Positions 1-13,568 of a DNA stretch of 64,000 nt are shown in pieces. How positions within the stretch are numbered: position 1 is the stretch's first letter; each line of letters begins with the position of its first letter. The notes below the pieces were generated by a model, which was given only the letters and a program-made list of their open reading frames with translations, did not search any database and was not told the origin of the DNA. The translations under genes were made by a program, and so were the position numbers. The stretch comes from Lanius collurio (lineage: Eukaryota; Chordata; Aves; Passeriformes; Laniidae): positions 1,014,225-1,078,224 of the forward strand of contig JACBWW010000023.1 of assembly GCA_020086605.1 (NCBI GenBank), written 5' to 3'.

Positions 1-3000
1 CTGCTGAAGTTTTTATAGTATGTCATGCGATGTTTTGCAGAAAAATATTATTTTTGACAACTATACTCTCTTACTAGCTTGGTTCAACATCATCATACAG
101 CTACTGTTAACATCATCATCTTCTCTTTGACCTGAGGCTACATCATGCTCCTTGGTAGCACTGACTTCTCTTTGCTGTAACACACAGACCCTTCTTGCTT
201 TTAATCTCAGCTCAGTAAGGTCTTAGTGTTTCACCCCATCTTCCCAAGCATCAGCAGCAGGCTCCAGGTCCCCTCCTTCAGAGGTGCCCTTGGAGGCAGT
301 GCAAGCTTGGTGGGATATTTGCTGAAGAGCCAGACCACATCCATGTCCTAGAAACATCTGCCTCTCCACTTACCTAGTTTTCTACCCACCATGATCTCAT
401 ACAATCTAGATTTCAAGACCTCAGAGTCAGTGACTTTGTTTTTCATTCAGAAGAGTCTGCACAGATTAGAGTTTCCACCCATTTTCCTTGTTGTCCAAGC
501 AAATGTACTACATTCTATGAACTGTTTGTTGATATTGTTTGGAGTACTGGGTTTTTTTGTTTGGAAGAAAAGCAGTGTTGATCAATGTTAAGAGAGCTAT
601 CAGCTTGTATTTCAGTTCACCAATTGGGAGATCTCTGCTTTTAGACTTTTCCTGCACAAATACTGGAAATACTTCTGTTGGAAAATACACTGCAATATTT
701 GCTCGAAGTTTGTTTTTTTAGCAGACACCCCTGCCAGTATAACATTTTGACTAGAAATAACCATGGTAACAAATGCAGAAGGCTAACAAGCACAAAGAGT
801 CAAAATTGTTTCAACTACTCCTGTCCTGGCCTACTTCTTGTATGTGCATCAAAAATCCTTTTAGGATAACCACAGCTGTTTAAATTATCTTTTTTCAACC
901 ATTAGTAAATTAATGCTTCTTTCTTTCTGTGATTTAAAAGTGAGATGAAACCTCCCAGTAGGACTGAGAAGAATATTTAGAGCTTTTGCTTCCCACCCCT
1001 TAGGGTGCTGAGAATGCTGACAAAGAGAGGAAACATTCTGAGTGGATTCTAGTACACCAAAATTAAGAAATTATTTTGGCACCGAACACAGGAATGCAAA
1101 GTCTGTCTTGTATTTTATCCTTCATTAATTAAAGTAATAGTTTCTAAAAAGAATTCTGCGTAAGTTTCCACTTGAAGTTTCACACAGATGGTTCTTGTAG
1201 AAGATGAGGGTTTGACCTAACCTAGTTCTACATAAGACATAAGGCTGTCTTAACCCCGTATTTGCACTGGTACCTTAAAGGGACATTTATGGATCTTGTG
1301 ACATCTGTTAGGAGAGAGACACAGCAGCTCACAGCAGTCTAAGGCCAACCTGTGGCTTTCGAGCTGCATGGGACTCAGTAGAGAGTCAAGTATAGCTCTT
1401 GTGCCACAGCTGTATTACAGATGTTAATTGCTTCAGATTTTTAGCTGTAGAGGGAAATCAGGAGCCCTCAGGGATTGCTGAAACTAGTGTTGCCTTGTGG
1501 GATGCAGCTGTGTGCTCACACCGGGGGGAGTGGAATCCCCTCGAGTGCTATCAGCGTGTTACTGCCAAAGCAGCGATCGCACAGATCGCGTTCCCTCAGC
1601 TCGCTGAGGTAGGGAGATTTTGGCAAGCTTGTCTGAAGTGTTAGCCAAGCTCTGCTTCCTAAGAGTTCAGCTGTCTGGCCTATCCAAATCTGGCATTGGA
1701 TTCATGCAAAAAGCACTGCAGTTTCTGTGGCCAATGGCACAGGCAGGAGGGACACAGCTGACATCGTGCCACCCTTCCTTAACATGCTCCAACTCCCCGG
1801 ACTGGGCAGGCATTAACAGCAAGAGCTCCTGCAGAGAAGTCTGCTCTGAGGCTTCAGTTCACACCTTTGCATCTAAAGCAAGAGGCCCATCCCGACTGCT
1901 TTGCCTCTTCCCTGGCCCAAAGGATACTCACACATACAGGACTGTAACAACACCTCTTGTTCATAGGACACAGCTCCAAAATAGCCCAGTGATGGAGACC
2001 CTGTGACACTGGTCAGATCTCACACACAGGCTGTTCACAAGAATTTGCAGACTATTCTATTTTATATCTATTTCATGTGGAAATTTGAATGATACTTTGA
2101 CCATCATTTATTTTTCTTTGAAGGGGCCTTGAGCCCAGAAAGGGTTGAGTGAACACCATGAAAACTGATTCTGGATATTGCCGAGGAAAATAAGAGAAAA
2201 TATAAAGATACTTACAAAAATACCTGACTTTTTGTTATTTTTTACCTAACCAGAAGCTGCTAAACAAGAAGTTTCTAGAAGACTCCAAAACATTAAGTCA
2301 AATTAATATGACTAAGCACCCTTACTTTGGTATTTATCTCAATTTCAAAATACTTCAATCACTTCGCACCTGAAAAGTAACCCAGCTATGAAACGCTGCC
2401 ATACTGTGTAACTGCTCTTTGATGAAAATTACACCACACCTTATTAATCCCTTGCGGGGGCAGGGCGGGGGAAGAAAAAAAAAGAAAGAAACCTCCTAAA
2501 GCCTGCAATGACTCGCAGCCAAACAGATGACACTTCAGCAAGTATGCCTAAGTACAGTACACTTCACAGTTCATCTTGGTATTAGTCATACTTAAAAACT
2601 GCGTATTTTAAACTAGCATTTAATACGTATGTCCACTACACATCTCCAGGATTAATCTTCTCAAATACAAATTTCCCTGAATAGGCATCATGTTCTCCAC
2701 AGTCTCATGACATTAATCAAACATCACTCTGTGCAAACTCCATACCTCCCAAATACAAGCCAGGTTTGTGAGTCAGCTCCACACACTGTACTACGATCAA
2801 AGCAAGACAAGTATGGCACTTCAAAAGCTCACTTGCAGGAAATCTGACAGTAAAACCACCTAAAATAGTTTTTCCAGGTACTAGATATAGTGAAAGCAAT
2901 ATGTAGTATCCCAGACTGATTTTGCTGAGTATGTTTCAACATTGAACAGAGCTCAGAATTGCAGGGTACCAAGAATCTGTTGAATACATTTTTTTTTTCT

Positions 3001-4992
3001 GTATAGTATTCAAACATACAACAGTTCAAGATGACAATCATAGAAAACAGATTACAAATAACACTAAAATATTACAAAAAAATGTATCACTGATGCTGTA
3101 GTAGCTTATGCAAATGCAGATTGCATTTACATTACACTCTATCATGAAGAACATTCTTGCCCCCAAAGTGATAAAATCAATATATTTCAATTTTTAATAT
3201 GCATTGTCAAAGGTCTTGGCTATTATTTCTTTTTGTTGATATACCTTGCCTCTCTTTCATTGCAAGGTTTCAACTTTCAAATGACTAAACTTGTGACTGC
3301 ATGCTGAATACATTGTCCTTACCATTATGTTACAGCACGTTACTTTTAGAAGTAGATTGGTGGTATGACTAAGAAAGCAGTTTGTTTTTCCATTCTATTC
3401 TCCAGTATATAGTCAAAATTCCCTTTCTGAGCAGTCATGCTAGGCACCTTACATCACTAATATCTGTGAAAAGCAAGCTCAAAAGGTAAAGGAACAACTA
3501 TTCAGACTTTTAAAAGCACAACAATAGTTTCAAACATAGTTTTTAAATATGCAATTCATTCTGCTTACTGGCATATTTTAGAAAGCTACAGTCATGCTTT
3601 CAACTTTTTACCTTCTGTAAGTGTATGGAAGAGCCATGTAAACTTCTTTTTACAAAGGAAGTTTTCAAATTACTAAACCAGCACAACAGATTTTAAAGGT
3701 TTGCAAAAGTTTGTACTGCTTACTATTGGGAGAAATAGACAAGTTGCTGATGTTTTTCTTTTTGCTGAAAAGTTGAACCATGATATTCACAATCTAGTTT
3801 CCTTTCCATAGGTATCTCCTAAGGACATTAGTCAGCTATTCAGGGTATGTAATTACTCTGTGGTCTCTCTAGTTATTAAACCAATCCAATACGGTTTTAA
3901 TACAGGCAAGTTTCATATTAATTGAACTGTTCTTGACCAAGCAAGCTACACAATGTAACAAAAGCTACTCTTCCCATGTACCACAAAGCAGTGAACTGAC
4001 AGAGCACACAATTATTAAACATGACACCAGCTATAATTGCTTTATAGTACCACATGTAGCCATGCACTGGGACAATCTTCTTTCTGTGACATGGATCATG
4101 TAAAATAACTAAGAAATTTGCACATAGTTTCTACATTAGATGATCCTTTCATATTTCAGCTGGCAATACTTTTTATGCTGTAGTAGCTGACACACCAGGA
4201 TTTTTCCAAAGGCAACAGTTTCTCAGTGACAGTACAAACTCACAGGAGAATGCTCAGCCTTGTGAAGTGTTCCAGGAAGGTGTCAGCAGCCCCAGCACTG
4301 TCCTGCTGCAATAACAAGATGCTGTACTTGGGCCTAACAGGAACCTCCACATCCTCCACAGTAATGGCCATGAGCATCACTGGGTTGGAAAGGGGTGTGC
4401 TGTCTAACCCATTTCATAAGAATAAGGGAATTTAGTATAACAAAATCCAAAATATGTCATGGAAGCCTAAATTCTATACAACTAATCAGTAGTAATTAAT
4501 TTGCAAGCCAGTGGTTCCTGCAGACACTTCACACAGTGGTTTAAGCTGCAATTACAGGATCTCACATTTTTTCCATTTGTGTCTGGTTCCATGCTCCCTT
4601 CTGAACATAATACACTAAAAAAAAAACCTTAACAAAATTTTTGATAGTCCCTATCCCTTTCAGCTATGCAAGTGTGTTCAGCATCTTTTCTTTTTCAGTT
4701 AGTAATTAATTTTCAGGAACACTTTTTTTTTTCTCTCTTTAAAGCCAAAAAGCAGAGGGGAAGCATTAGGGGGAAATAGGAGTTATGGCCTACAGCTTTT
4801 TTCATGTGGTCCAGCTCTGAGACCTTTAAAAAAATACAGACAAGGGATGAGAAAACATAGGTTCCTCCTTCCTAATATTTCCCTGCTATTTCCCAAAAGC
4901 AGTGGTTTTGTCTTTAGCCAGTAAAAGTAAGCAACAGAGAAATAAAATGCAACAAATATGAAGACTACACTGTCTACTTACTGTCTTTCCAG
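1..4992. other. SLC6A2: Intron upstream of the first visible SLC6A2 exon
   Basis: This stretch is AT-rich and shows no exon I can recognise. In particular there is no match to the SLC6A2 TM1 exon, whose Asp-containing substrate-binding helix precedes the exon at 4993. The sequence before 4993 is therefore probably intron, and the first coding exon lies upstream of the window. A slightly more GC-rich patch at about 1400-2010 gives two overlapping open frames without recognisable motifs. The last bases, ending in a pyrimidine tract and AG at 4991-4992, are the acceptor for the next exon. Confidence 0.7.
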
Positions 4993-5124
4993 GCGCTTTT
5001 CTTATTCCCTACATCCTCTTCCTAATCATTGCTGGAATGCCCCTGTTCTATATGGAATTAGCACTGGGACAATATAACCGAGAAGGGGCTGCCACTGTGT
5101 GGAAAATCTGTCCAGTTTTCAAAG
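4993..5124 (+). CDS. SLC6A2: SLC6A2 exon encoding TM2 and the first intracellular loop
   Basis: This 132-bp exon has the acceptor ctttccag at its left edge and the donor gtaagt from 5125. It starts with two bases that finish a Gly codon and ends with one base of the next Gly codon. The translation runs [20 protein letters not shown], then [18 protein letters not shown] and CPVFK. It contains the family-wide [13 protein letters not shown] signature of TM2. Compared with the human protein I recall only two differences (Thr to Ile and Phe to Val). This signature plus the Tyr-Asn-Arg-Glu-Gly-Ala-Ala-Thr run distinguishes it from the dopamine transporter. The next exon should supply TM3 but is not seen. 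Confidence 0.97.
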
Positions 5125-5733
5125 GTAAGTGTCCCTCTGCTGCCCTGAACAGAACCCAAGGGTGCCACGTGTAATCACAAACGTAAAGATCTCTCATAAA
5201 CAGCCTGGTCCCTTCCTGACCTTTCCCCAGCCCCTGAAGTCAGAAGTCTTTTTGTTATCCCAGGGGAAGCACAAAATGGGAAAAGCCACAGACACAATCT
5301 TTGGGCTGATTGCTACAGAGGGCAATGAGCAGGAGCACTTCAGCTCTGCCCTCCCTCTCCCCTGTGTACTGGAGTGGGAGGAACTGGGTATCTCTAGGTG
5401 GGAGGGAGGGGCTTGCCAATCCAAACATTGGAAATACCAAATCCCACCCGGGTCAGTTCAGCCCTGTCCTTCCATTGACTGAGATAATCACTGTTCCATT
5501 CAGGGCATGGAGCTTTCTCTGCAGAAGTCAACATACCATAGTGGCTACAACACCAAAATGGAGTTGTGAAGACTGTAGGTTTGGCCACTAAACTTGTAAC
5601 ATCACAGGAGTTTTCTGTGGTATCTCTGTACCTCAGTTTTCCTGCCTCCAATGAAGTGGGAGCAATGATTCTGATAGTCTTTATAAAGTGTTTTTCAGAT
5701 TTAGCAATGAAAAACACTTACTAAAATCTGAAC

Positions 5734-5742
5734 NNNNNNNNN
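5734..5742. other. Assembly gap (9 Ns)
   Basis: Nine consecutive N characters interrupt intronic sequence 610 bp after the TM2 exon. The short fixed-looking run is more likely a placeholder than a measured distance. It is the only multi-base gap in the window, and it lies in exactly the intron from which the TM3/EL2 exon is missing. Confidence 0.99.
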
Positions 5743-8700
5743 TGTGTCAAACTGAGCTGAGTTTAAGGCTTTAAAATAACCATTTGTTCAATAGATTTGG
5801 ACTCTTTCTCTACTTGCAAATTATTTCAGAGCAACAGCAGACCTCTGTGTGTTCTATTGCTTCAATAGTTCAATGAAGTGAGATTAAAACACTGAGCAGG
5901 AGGAAAGAGCCAGGTTATAGAAAGACAGGCTTTTACCAATTCCTAAGCAGAAGTGTTCTACAACACAGGCCAAGACAGGCAAAGGCAAACTCAAATCAAA
6001 CAGCTGGAATCAAACCCAACAAGGTATATAAATTAACAACCAAACTATAAACCAAAGATATCAATCTCTGTATAAATATTTTCATTATGGACTTATGGAG
6101 GAAAATGGGATTTCATTAGGAGAAAGGCAAGGGGATGAGCACCAGACTATTGAATCAGCTGTTGAATTAATCTGAATAATCAATTAATTAATTATTTCTA
6201 TGTTGGGAGTAGAAGGATATTAGGGCACACACCTGCTAAGCAGATAGTCCAACCCTGTAGAAATAAAGGGAAAACACTGTTACCATAAATAACCTAGTGT
6301 ATGTTACACCATGCCTGGCTACAGTAGGGATCTTGGGGTCTCTGTTTGTAGCTCTTTAACATTTGTGGCTGCTGTTTCTTCTCTGAAGACAGCTCAGTGA
6401 AAGATCAGTAGTGACACACAAACTGCTGGCAGGGGTTTGGGTAAACTGAATGCAGTGCTTTGAAAACAAGGAGGGGGTTGAGTTCAAAGGAGCTCACTAA
6501 AATGGCAAATAATGACAGCTGTGAAATCTACTGCCCTTACAATACACGATGTGTTCACAACACAAATGTAAAGACAGATCATTCCTAGTAAAAGGTTATA
6601 TATGTGTTTAGTCAAAGAACCTGATTTGATGGGAACTAGAAGAAATTATTCATTCAGCATCTTAAGACTGAGAACAGCATCTTTAGAGAATATTAATTTG
6701 AACAGCACTTTTAAAAAGAGTTTCTTTAATTTTCTTATGCTTAAGCCTTAGTAAAGTAAAATGCAATCCCTATATTCTTGCTTTGCTTTTTTATTATTTA
6801 AAATAGTTCTGTGCAACTTCTGCTATCACATCATGCTTGGGTAATGATTTTGACTTTGTAGTGGGTGAGGTTGTGATAGAATTAATTCATGATGTTTTGA
6901 TTTAGTTCCACTGATCTGGATAACAGCTCAAGTAATGATTTTCTGTACACTGAAACTTGAAATATTATGGTTATTTTCTCATCATGAAGTAGATTCAAGA
7001 TGCAGTGTTCATAAGTAAGAATAAAAAGGGAATTTGACGTTTTGTTATGCTTTGATGAATTTTGGGGCTGTAATTAAGTCACTAGGCCCTGTGCTTATTA
7101 GCAACTAGGTTACACCACAAAAATGAGAAGAGTAACCACTTAAGTAAAACAGTTTATAACATCTGTGTTCCCAGCTGTAAAAACAGGGACTCACAAGGGG
7201 CATTATGTTCACTTAGCCAGTATTTGGATGAGCTCATCAGGTCCAGCTGCACAGCTCAGGTGTGGACCCAAACTTGTACCAAGTCTTAGTGTATTCAGAT
7301 ACAAATCAGAAAACAGTTTCTTTTCTTATATCAAATAACCTAATTCATGCCCATGGTCTTCTTACAACGGGGGAGTTGAATCTTCTGATTATAAAGTTTC
7401 ATATTTTGTGCCCTAGTCAGGAAATGGGAAGTGATACAGCTTAAACTTGGTTCTCTAGGTTCTGTAGATACTTCAGAACACTCACACACAAATTTTTGGC
7501 CTCTGGCAGGCAGGCTGAGGGGGAAGCAGCGAGACCAGAAACACCAAAGATTTATTTTGCAGCTGGAGAGTTACTAAAAAGAGGTACTTCCAAGACAGGC
7601 CTCAAGCAGAGAGCTGGTGTGATTATCCTGAAAAGAAGCAGACACTTCTCTTTGGGACATAGTTCTTTCACACTAAGCTGGCCTGACCATGAATTTAGAG
7701 TTGATTACTTCCTAAAGCCCTGTAGCTGCCAGAGCTGACTGCCTCTATCTCCACCAGCACAGGAATAAACTGTAGGAGGAAGTGGGAGCACTGTGATGTG
7801 ACAGTTCATCAAATACTACAAGAAAGATACCTCAAATTCAGCAGAAATATGCTGGTTGTCACTACTTATATTGAGTGAGAAAAGAGAACACTTGCAATCT
7901 AGGCCAAATCTATCAGCTGTCCAGTATTTGGCCATGAGGAAAAGCAGAGAGAAACCTCTAAGCCTCAGACTTGGGAGAAATCATTTGAAGTTGAAAATTC
8001 CATGCCAAAGCAATGACAGGAGAACTTTGAAAAACATACTTGGCATTTGCTTTCAAGCCCCAAGAGCTGGGCAGAACTTAAGGTTGAAGTGCTTCTACAC
8101 TGAGGCCTTTTAGAGAGCTTCATTTTACTAAGTCTGTTTTCAGTTGTAGAGGTTTAATTCAGGCCAATGTGCCACTGATGTCATGGGGACAGCTTCTTAC
8201 CACAGGAAGGAATGGGATCTCTACAATACTTCATTAGAGATGGGTAAAATATTTGTACACTGTAATCTTGGCAAACCAAGCTAAAATCTAATAAAAACTG
8301 GTGCCTTTCTGCTAAGTAATAGCCAGACATAAGAGAAATCCAGTTAGGAATAAAATGTCAACTACACATTTCTTTGAAGACACACATTACTTTGATTCCT
8401 TCCCTCTCCAGTGGTTTGGAATTTAAAACAGAAAATGCAAAGAACCTTCTATCCTTTCCACACATGTTAAAATAATTCAATAAAAACCTCTTTTTTGGAA
8501 CAACAGAAGTGCATCACTGCAAATGAAGTTCCCCTATCTACTCCATATTGCTCCTATTTAAGTACTTTGACTGAACACAGGAATAATTTATATTTGTTCT
8601 CTCCATTCCTGTATCTGGGAAAAGTCTGTTACCATCTTGCTACATTTTTGCTGACAATTAAAAAATACCAGTTTGGAGGAACAAAAGCACTATTCTTCTC

Positions 8701-9579
8701 TCAAGGTACTGTGACTGCAAAAAACCATGATCTGTTGTAGGAACAAATCCTGGCAATTTTTTGGACAAAGCTGTGAAATTGTCAACAAACATATTGGGCT
8801 ACAGCCATTTCCCTCTGACAGCACTTTTTCTCAGGGCTGTAATCCATTCTTTCTGCATGAGAAAATTTACAGGGAAATTTTCATGACAGACTCAGTAAAG
8901 GAAATTCACAGAATTCAAAGTCTGCCCAGCTGTGAGCAATTGCAAAAAATCTACCTAAGAACAAGGAATAAAACCAAGATTCAATCATAGCAGTTTACAT
9001 TTATCATATTTATGAACATCACATTTATGAAATTTATGAGTGTGTCAGCCAAGAATATCCGGAAAAAAAAACCCTCACCCTATACAACAAAGGTTACTTT
9101 TATAGACCAATATGTTTGTGCTTTGGGGCACAAGTCTTCACTGGAAATGCCACCCCAGGCAAAGGGTCCACATAGTTCAGTATCACATCAAATGGAGTGA
9201 TCAACACTGTGTGCTACAAGGATGCAGGAACCTGTCCCCATTAAACAATTGTGAAGCAACTTCTCCCAAAAGAGAAAATACCACTTCAAAAGTCAGCTTA
9301 AGCAATTCTGCCTGTAAATGCTCATAAAAACTGAATCAGGCAACAAGAACTAGTAAGAGTGGATAGCCCTATATTCTCCTAATCACATCTGGTCTCATCC
9401 AGCTATTCTGAAATAGTAAATTTTGGAGAGCCATGAATGTGCTGAAGTGGGGTGCAGTTGCAGGGGTGGTCAGGATTGCTAAGTTAGTGGGAAAATGAAG
9501 TTTTCAGTGCATTGAGATAAATATTCTCAGTAGTTTCATGCTTCAAAAAGAAATACCATTTCAGCTGCAATGAGGCAAC

Positions 9580-10245
9580 CCTGGATGTACAGACAGACTG
9601 GGACGTGAGTCAGCAATGCCCTGGCAGCCAGGAGGGACATCCATATCCTGGGGGGAAAACAGGCCATCAGGGGGCCAGCTGGGCAAGGAAGGGGATTGTC
9701 CCACTCTGCTCTGCACTGGGGTGGCATCACCTCGAGAGCTGGGGGTAGTTTTTGGGCACCACAACAAAAGAAGATATTAAGGTGCTATAGAGCATTGAAA
9801 GGAGGGCTATGAAGAGGGTGGAGGGCCTTGAGGGGAGCCTGTATGGATGAATGGCTGAGGGCACTTGGTCTGTTCAGCCTGGAGAAGACTGAGGGGAGAC
9901 CTCATTGCAGTTACAACTTCCTTGGGGGGCGGAAGAGAAGGGGCAGACAGTGATCCCTTCTCTGTGGTTGCAGTGACAGGACCTGAGAGAATGGCCTGAG
10001 GTTGGGTCAGGGGAGGTTTATGTTGGATATCAGGAAAAGGTTCTTCACCCAGGCTGGTAGCTGGCCACTGGAACAGGCTCCCCAAGGATGTGGTCGCAGC
10101 CTCAAGCCTGACAGAGTTCAGAAATGTTTGGATAATGCTCTCAGGCATGGGAGATGTAGACATCTCTTAGAGATGTCCTGTGCAGGTGTAACAGTTGGAC
10201 TCAACAATCCTTGAGGGTCCCTTCCAATTCAGTATAGTCTGTGAT
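9580..10245 (+). mobile_element. CR1-family LINE fragment (3' end of ORF2 plus 3' UTR)
   Basis: The text follows the avian CR1 3' consensus in order. It includes a stretch like 'ccctggcagccaggagg', then 'tgttcagcctggagaagac', then 'caggaaaaggttcttcaccc', then 'ctggaacaggctccccaagg', and ends in 'gggtcccttccaatt'. It is + oriented, 5'-truncated as is usual for CR1, and diverged with many stops, so it is inactive. It accounts for the local rise in GC. The left border is uncertain by some tens of bases. Confidence 0.9.
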
Positions 10246-12994
10246 TAAGTACAAATAATAACTAATTATATGCCAGCCAGGGTGCCACTAGTAAATTGTG
10301 TGATTCCCAAAATCTAGCTTGCAGTCCATTACACAGCTCCATTCTCCAACACAAGAGGGAGCTGAAATATCTGGAGAAAAACCCAGATGCTGTTGCATCC
10401 CCCTGGATTGTGCCCAGTGCTCCAGGGCAGGGGTGAGGCACACAGGGCACATGCACTGCATCTCAGATGACTCAGCTGCTCTCCTGTGTGCTGGGCTGTA
10501 GGACAGCACTGTCCCAGAGCCAGGATATCCTTCAGCATTGCAGCTGTGCCTACTCAGAGCTCTTTACAAAGCACCCAGAGACACCCAGGCAGCTCAGACA
10601 GCAGCCCCGGGTATGGCAGAGCTGGGCCTGAGCCAAGCTACCCTGTGGCACTTCATGTGGAGCCACTCTGCTCTCCCTGCACGGCACCCCCAACCCAGAC
10701 TGACAGTCAGGAGACCCTGGTGTCCAACCTGCATGGAGCCAGCTCAAGTCTACAGGTTTTGTACCACTAGCTCTGCCCCACACTGCTCTGTGGACTCAAA
10801 CTGCCATGAAAACTACAGCTGAATGTAAGCAGTGCTATTGGTGAAATAAAAATGCCTGGAGCCTGGAAAACTCTGCAAAAAGGGCTCTATCCACATCAGC
10901 TTGATGCAGATAGTCTAACCTTCCACAGGTAAAGGAAAAGCATATTTCATGCTCTGAAGAAAACTGGGAGCATTGATGACTGAACTATGGTTGCCCAAAT
11001 ATATAGAACAGAAGATGCATGTAGAAGATCTTTCTAATTGAGCACAATTACTATGCTTGAAATTGCCTTCTAAATTGAGCATGCAATTTAATTTCTATAG
11101 ATTGCACATTGTATACGTTGACAGTTCTTCTAGCATCTTCAATCTACAACTTGCATTAAGTTTTAAATCAGAAAAACATAGTCTAACTACCAGAATAGGG
11201 AATACAGCTTGGGACACCAGGACTATATTTATTTCTCTCTTATCCAGTTTGCTGATTTTTAATTTATGCAAGCCATTTGGGTTTGATCTCACAGATATGA
11301 CCACTAACTTTTAGAAGTACTTAGACATTCCTAGAAGTTCTTAATATGTTAACTAACAAACACATTTGTTAGTAATATACTAATTTACTGATAAGTGATG
11401 ACGTTTTTGAAATCTGAATCAATCTGATGCATCGCATCTCAAATTTATATAAATTACACCCTTCTATTGAGCACATCAAATTCAGGCAAGTAACTTTTGC
11501 TTCTAAAAAAAGAGAAAGAATGAGCCTATAGAGCTGTGCAAACACACTTGGACTGAAAATGAAAATTATAATTGATTTTGGATTGAAAAAATAAGGTCTA
11601 CTCCAAGACCTTAAACTTAATCTATTTATGCAAAACTTTCTACTTTTCTAAAAGACAATCATGTTAATCTGTCTAGAGATGAATAATACATAAAGCTCCT
11701 TACCAGTCTGACAAAAACATCCCAGAGAAATCTACACCTAAAACTCTTAAATCTTGTTTTCTGGCTATAGATTAAATGTTTTGGATTGAAAATGATACAG
11801 AGTAATTTTCAGATCACAACCCTTTGCATTTCTTTTTTCCTGGTTTGGTTCCTTGTTTCTGTGCAAATATTCACCCCTTCTGTAACAAATATGTTCTGAA
11901 TTGCTCAGAGTAGAGACAAAGCACACATTTATAATAATCCTTATTTTACAGATGGGAAAACCAAGACACAGAGAAGAATTTATTGGTTCCAGCATTTCCT
12001 ATTATTAGAACTATGACTAGGTCCTTCATTTACTGAATCCCACTGAGCAGCTGCCCCACTGCCTCCTCAATAATTTGTTTTTAGTAGGGCTTCTGTGTGA
12101 GTACCAAGCAGCTCAGCTGCCTGTTGGCTGTTCAGGGTCTGATGCCATATTAAAGGGAACCCAAGTGCTGCACAAAGACCAAACAGAGACAGTGGTACTA
12201 ACAGAAAAATCACTGTTTGCAGATTTCAGTGGAGGTGAACTACTTCCCTTTAGCTGAATGCAGTGTGGAAGTAAGGCAGGAACTGGTGCCAGCACTCTGG
12301 AGTGACTAGGAGAATCTTCCCAGCAGAGAGCACAGGGAAAGAGAGAATGAGAAGGAAGAGGAGGAAGAGAGGAACCAGAATGTCTGAAGGCAGCTTCAAA
12401 TTGAGAGCCCTTCACATTCCTGCCCTTCCTGCAGATAGGCAGAAAGATTCTTGGAACACAGAGGTACAATCTCAAAGTCATTGCAAATGTAACTTACACT
12501 CCCTTACATGAGATGCAAACTCAGTATAAACCAAGCTCTTTTGCACAAATCCCTGATTTCTAGTCCATGTTGTTTGATTCCTGGTGCCGTTTTAATTAGA
12601 ACTCTGACTAGAATAATAGAAAGCTTAAACAATTAATTAGCTTCTCTTGCATTTTGTTCAGCCTAATAAAATAGATCTCTGTTCTACTGTCAGCTCTGTT
12701 AATGTTTATTCTCAGTCTTTTCCCCCATAACATTCTCATTTTTGCTCATATTTTTCATCTACTTTCATTCTTTTTTTCAATAACAACAATCTGCAAGCAA
12801 AACACTAATTCTAGTTGTCTTACTACCAATGATTTTCCTTTCCTCTGGATTCGTGAATTCTGAGAGTTTATTTTGTTAGCAGAATTGGACAAACATCTGT
12901 CTACTTATGAAGCAAGAACAGAAACCGTTCAAAAATACAGCACTTACTAAATATGAGAAACTAGAGAAGTACGAAGTCAGCTGTTCACTGATCT

Positions 12995-13205
12995 AGAATC
13001 ACAAAATAATATAGGTTGAAAGACATCTCTGAGGATCATTTAATACAATTCCTTAACCAAAATCAAGGCTATCTTAAAAAGTAAATCAGTCTGCTCCAGG
13101 CCTTCACTAGCCAGGTTTTAAGATCTCCAAGGACAGAGATTCTGCAGTCTCTCTGGACATCTGTTCAGTGTTCCAAACTCCCCATACACTTCCAGTGAAG
13201 GAAGG
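12995..13205 (-). mobile_element. Old CR1-like LINE 3' fragment, reverse orientation
   Basis: The + strand reads like the reverse complement of a CR1 tail. It begins with 'agaatcacaaaataat' and 'aggttgaaagacatctctga', followed by the usual 'gatcatttaatacaattcc' segment and a later 'tctccaaggacagagattct' segment. It is strongly diverged. The remainder up to the exon at 13430 may continue the element but is too decayed to assign. Confidence 0.65.
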
Positions 13206-13429
13206 GGTGTTAGCATCATGGCACTGTGTGTAAACAGCCAGTGATGGGCCCATGAGACCATTCAGACCTTGTGGGGAGAAGCACAAGGCTTCACAAAACA
13301 TCTTCACTGACTGCCAGTAGGGCAACTACTGCTCCAGTGCAGCACCCGTTCCTGCTGCCCACAGCGTGGGAAGTGCAAAAGCCTTTTCCCCCAGTGACTT
13401 GGCTTTGTTTCTGTGTATCTGGTGTGTAG

Positions 13430-13568
13430 GCGAGGAGTTCTGCACCTGCACGAAAGCCGTGGAATCCACGACCTTGGCTTGCCTCGCTGGCAACTTTCCC
13501 TCTGCCTCTTGGTGGTGGTAATCATTCTTTTCTTTAGTCTCTGGAAAGGCGTGAAGACTTCAGGAAAG
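13430..13568 (+). CDS. SLC6A2: SLC6A2 exon encoding the end of EL2 and TM4
   Basis: This 139-bp exon has its acceptor AG at 13428-13429 and a somewhat weak donor gtagag from 13569. One base finishes the preceding codon (expected Glu), then 46 codons follow to a complete Lys. It reads [20 protein letters not shown], then the TM4 segment [15 protein letters not shown], then KGVKTSGK. The RGVLHLHES and KGVKTSGK blocks are strongly NET-like. A few positions differ from the human protein (for example Ser to Arg after HES and Gln to Arg before Trp), all outside the transport core. The exon's entry phase fits a TM3/EL2 exon ending in GA. Confidence 0.96.

Larger units (their letters stand above)
5125..13429. 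other. SLC6A2: SLC6A2 intron(s) with assembly gap; TM3/EL2 exon not found
   Basis: About 8.3 kb separates the TM2 exon from the TM4 exon. In every SLC6A2 gene known to me an exon of more than 200 bp lies between these two. It encodes TM3 (with the substrate-site Tyr) and the large N-glycosylated second extracellular loop. I scanned for the TM3 NVIIAW-type motif, the Trp-Thr-Asp-Cys of EL2 and the terminal EFYE splice site and found none. The stretch holds a run of nine Ns at 5734-5742, a CR1 copy at about 9580-10245 and an older CR1 piece at about 12995-13205. The GC-richer patch at 10380-10800 encodes nothing I recognise. Confidence 0.8.

Noticed and set aside
1399..2006. Overlapping open frames of 81 and 128 codons in a GC-richer patch
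   Set aside because: No recognisable motif, no splice-consistent borders and no similarity to the SLC6A2 N-terminus or TM1.
9000..9040. A reading ending EIYE followed by gtgtgt, reminiscent of the end of the TM3/EL2 exon
   Set aside because: The upstream sequence is low-complexity Tyr/His/Ile repeats with no TM3 or EL2 motif.
9807..10163. 118-codon minus-strand frame
   Set aside because: It lies inside the CR1 fragment and is an antisense by-product of the repeat.
10260..10822. Dense overlapping frames on both strands in GC-rich sequence after the CR1
   Set aside because: No frame has a recognisable domain; the frames in all phases simply reflect low stop density in GC-rich DNA.
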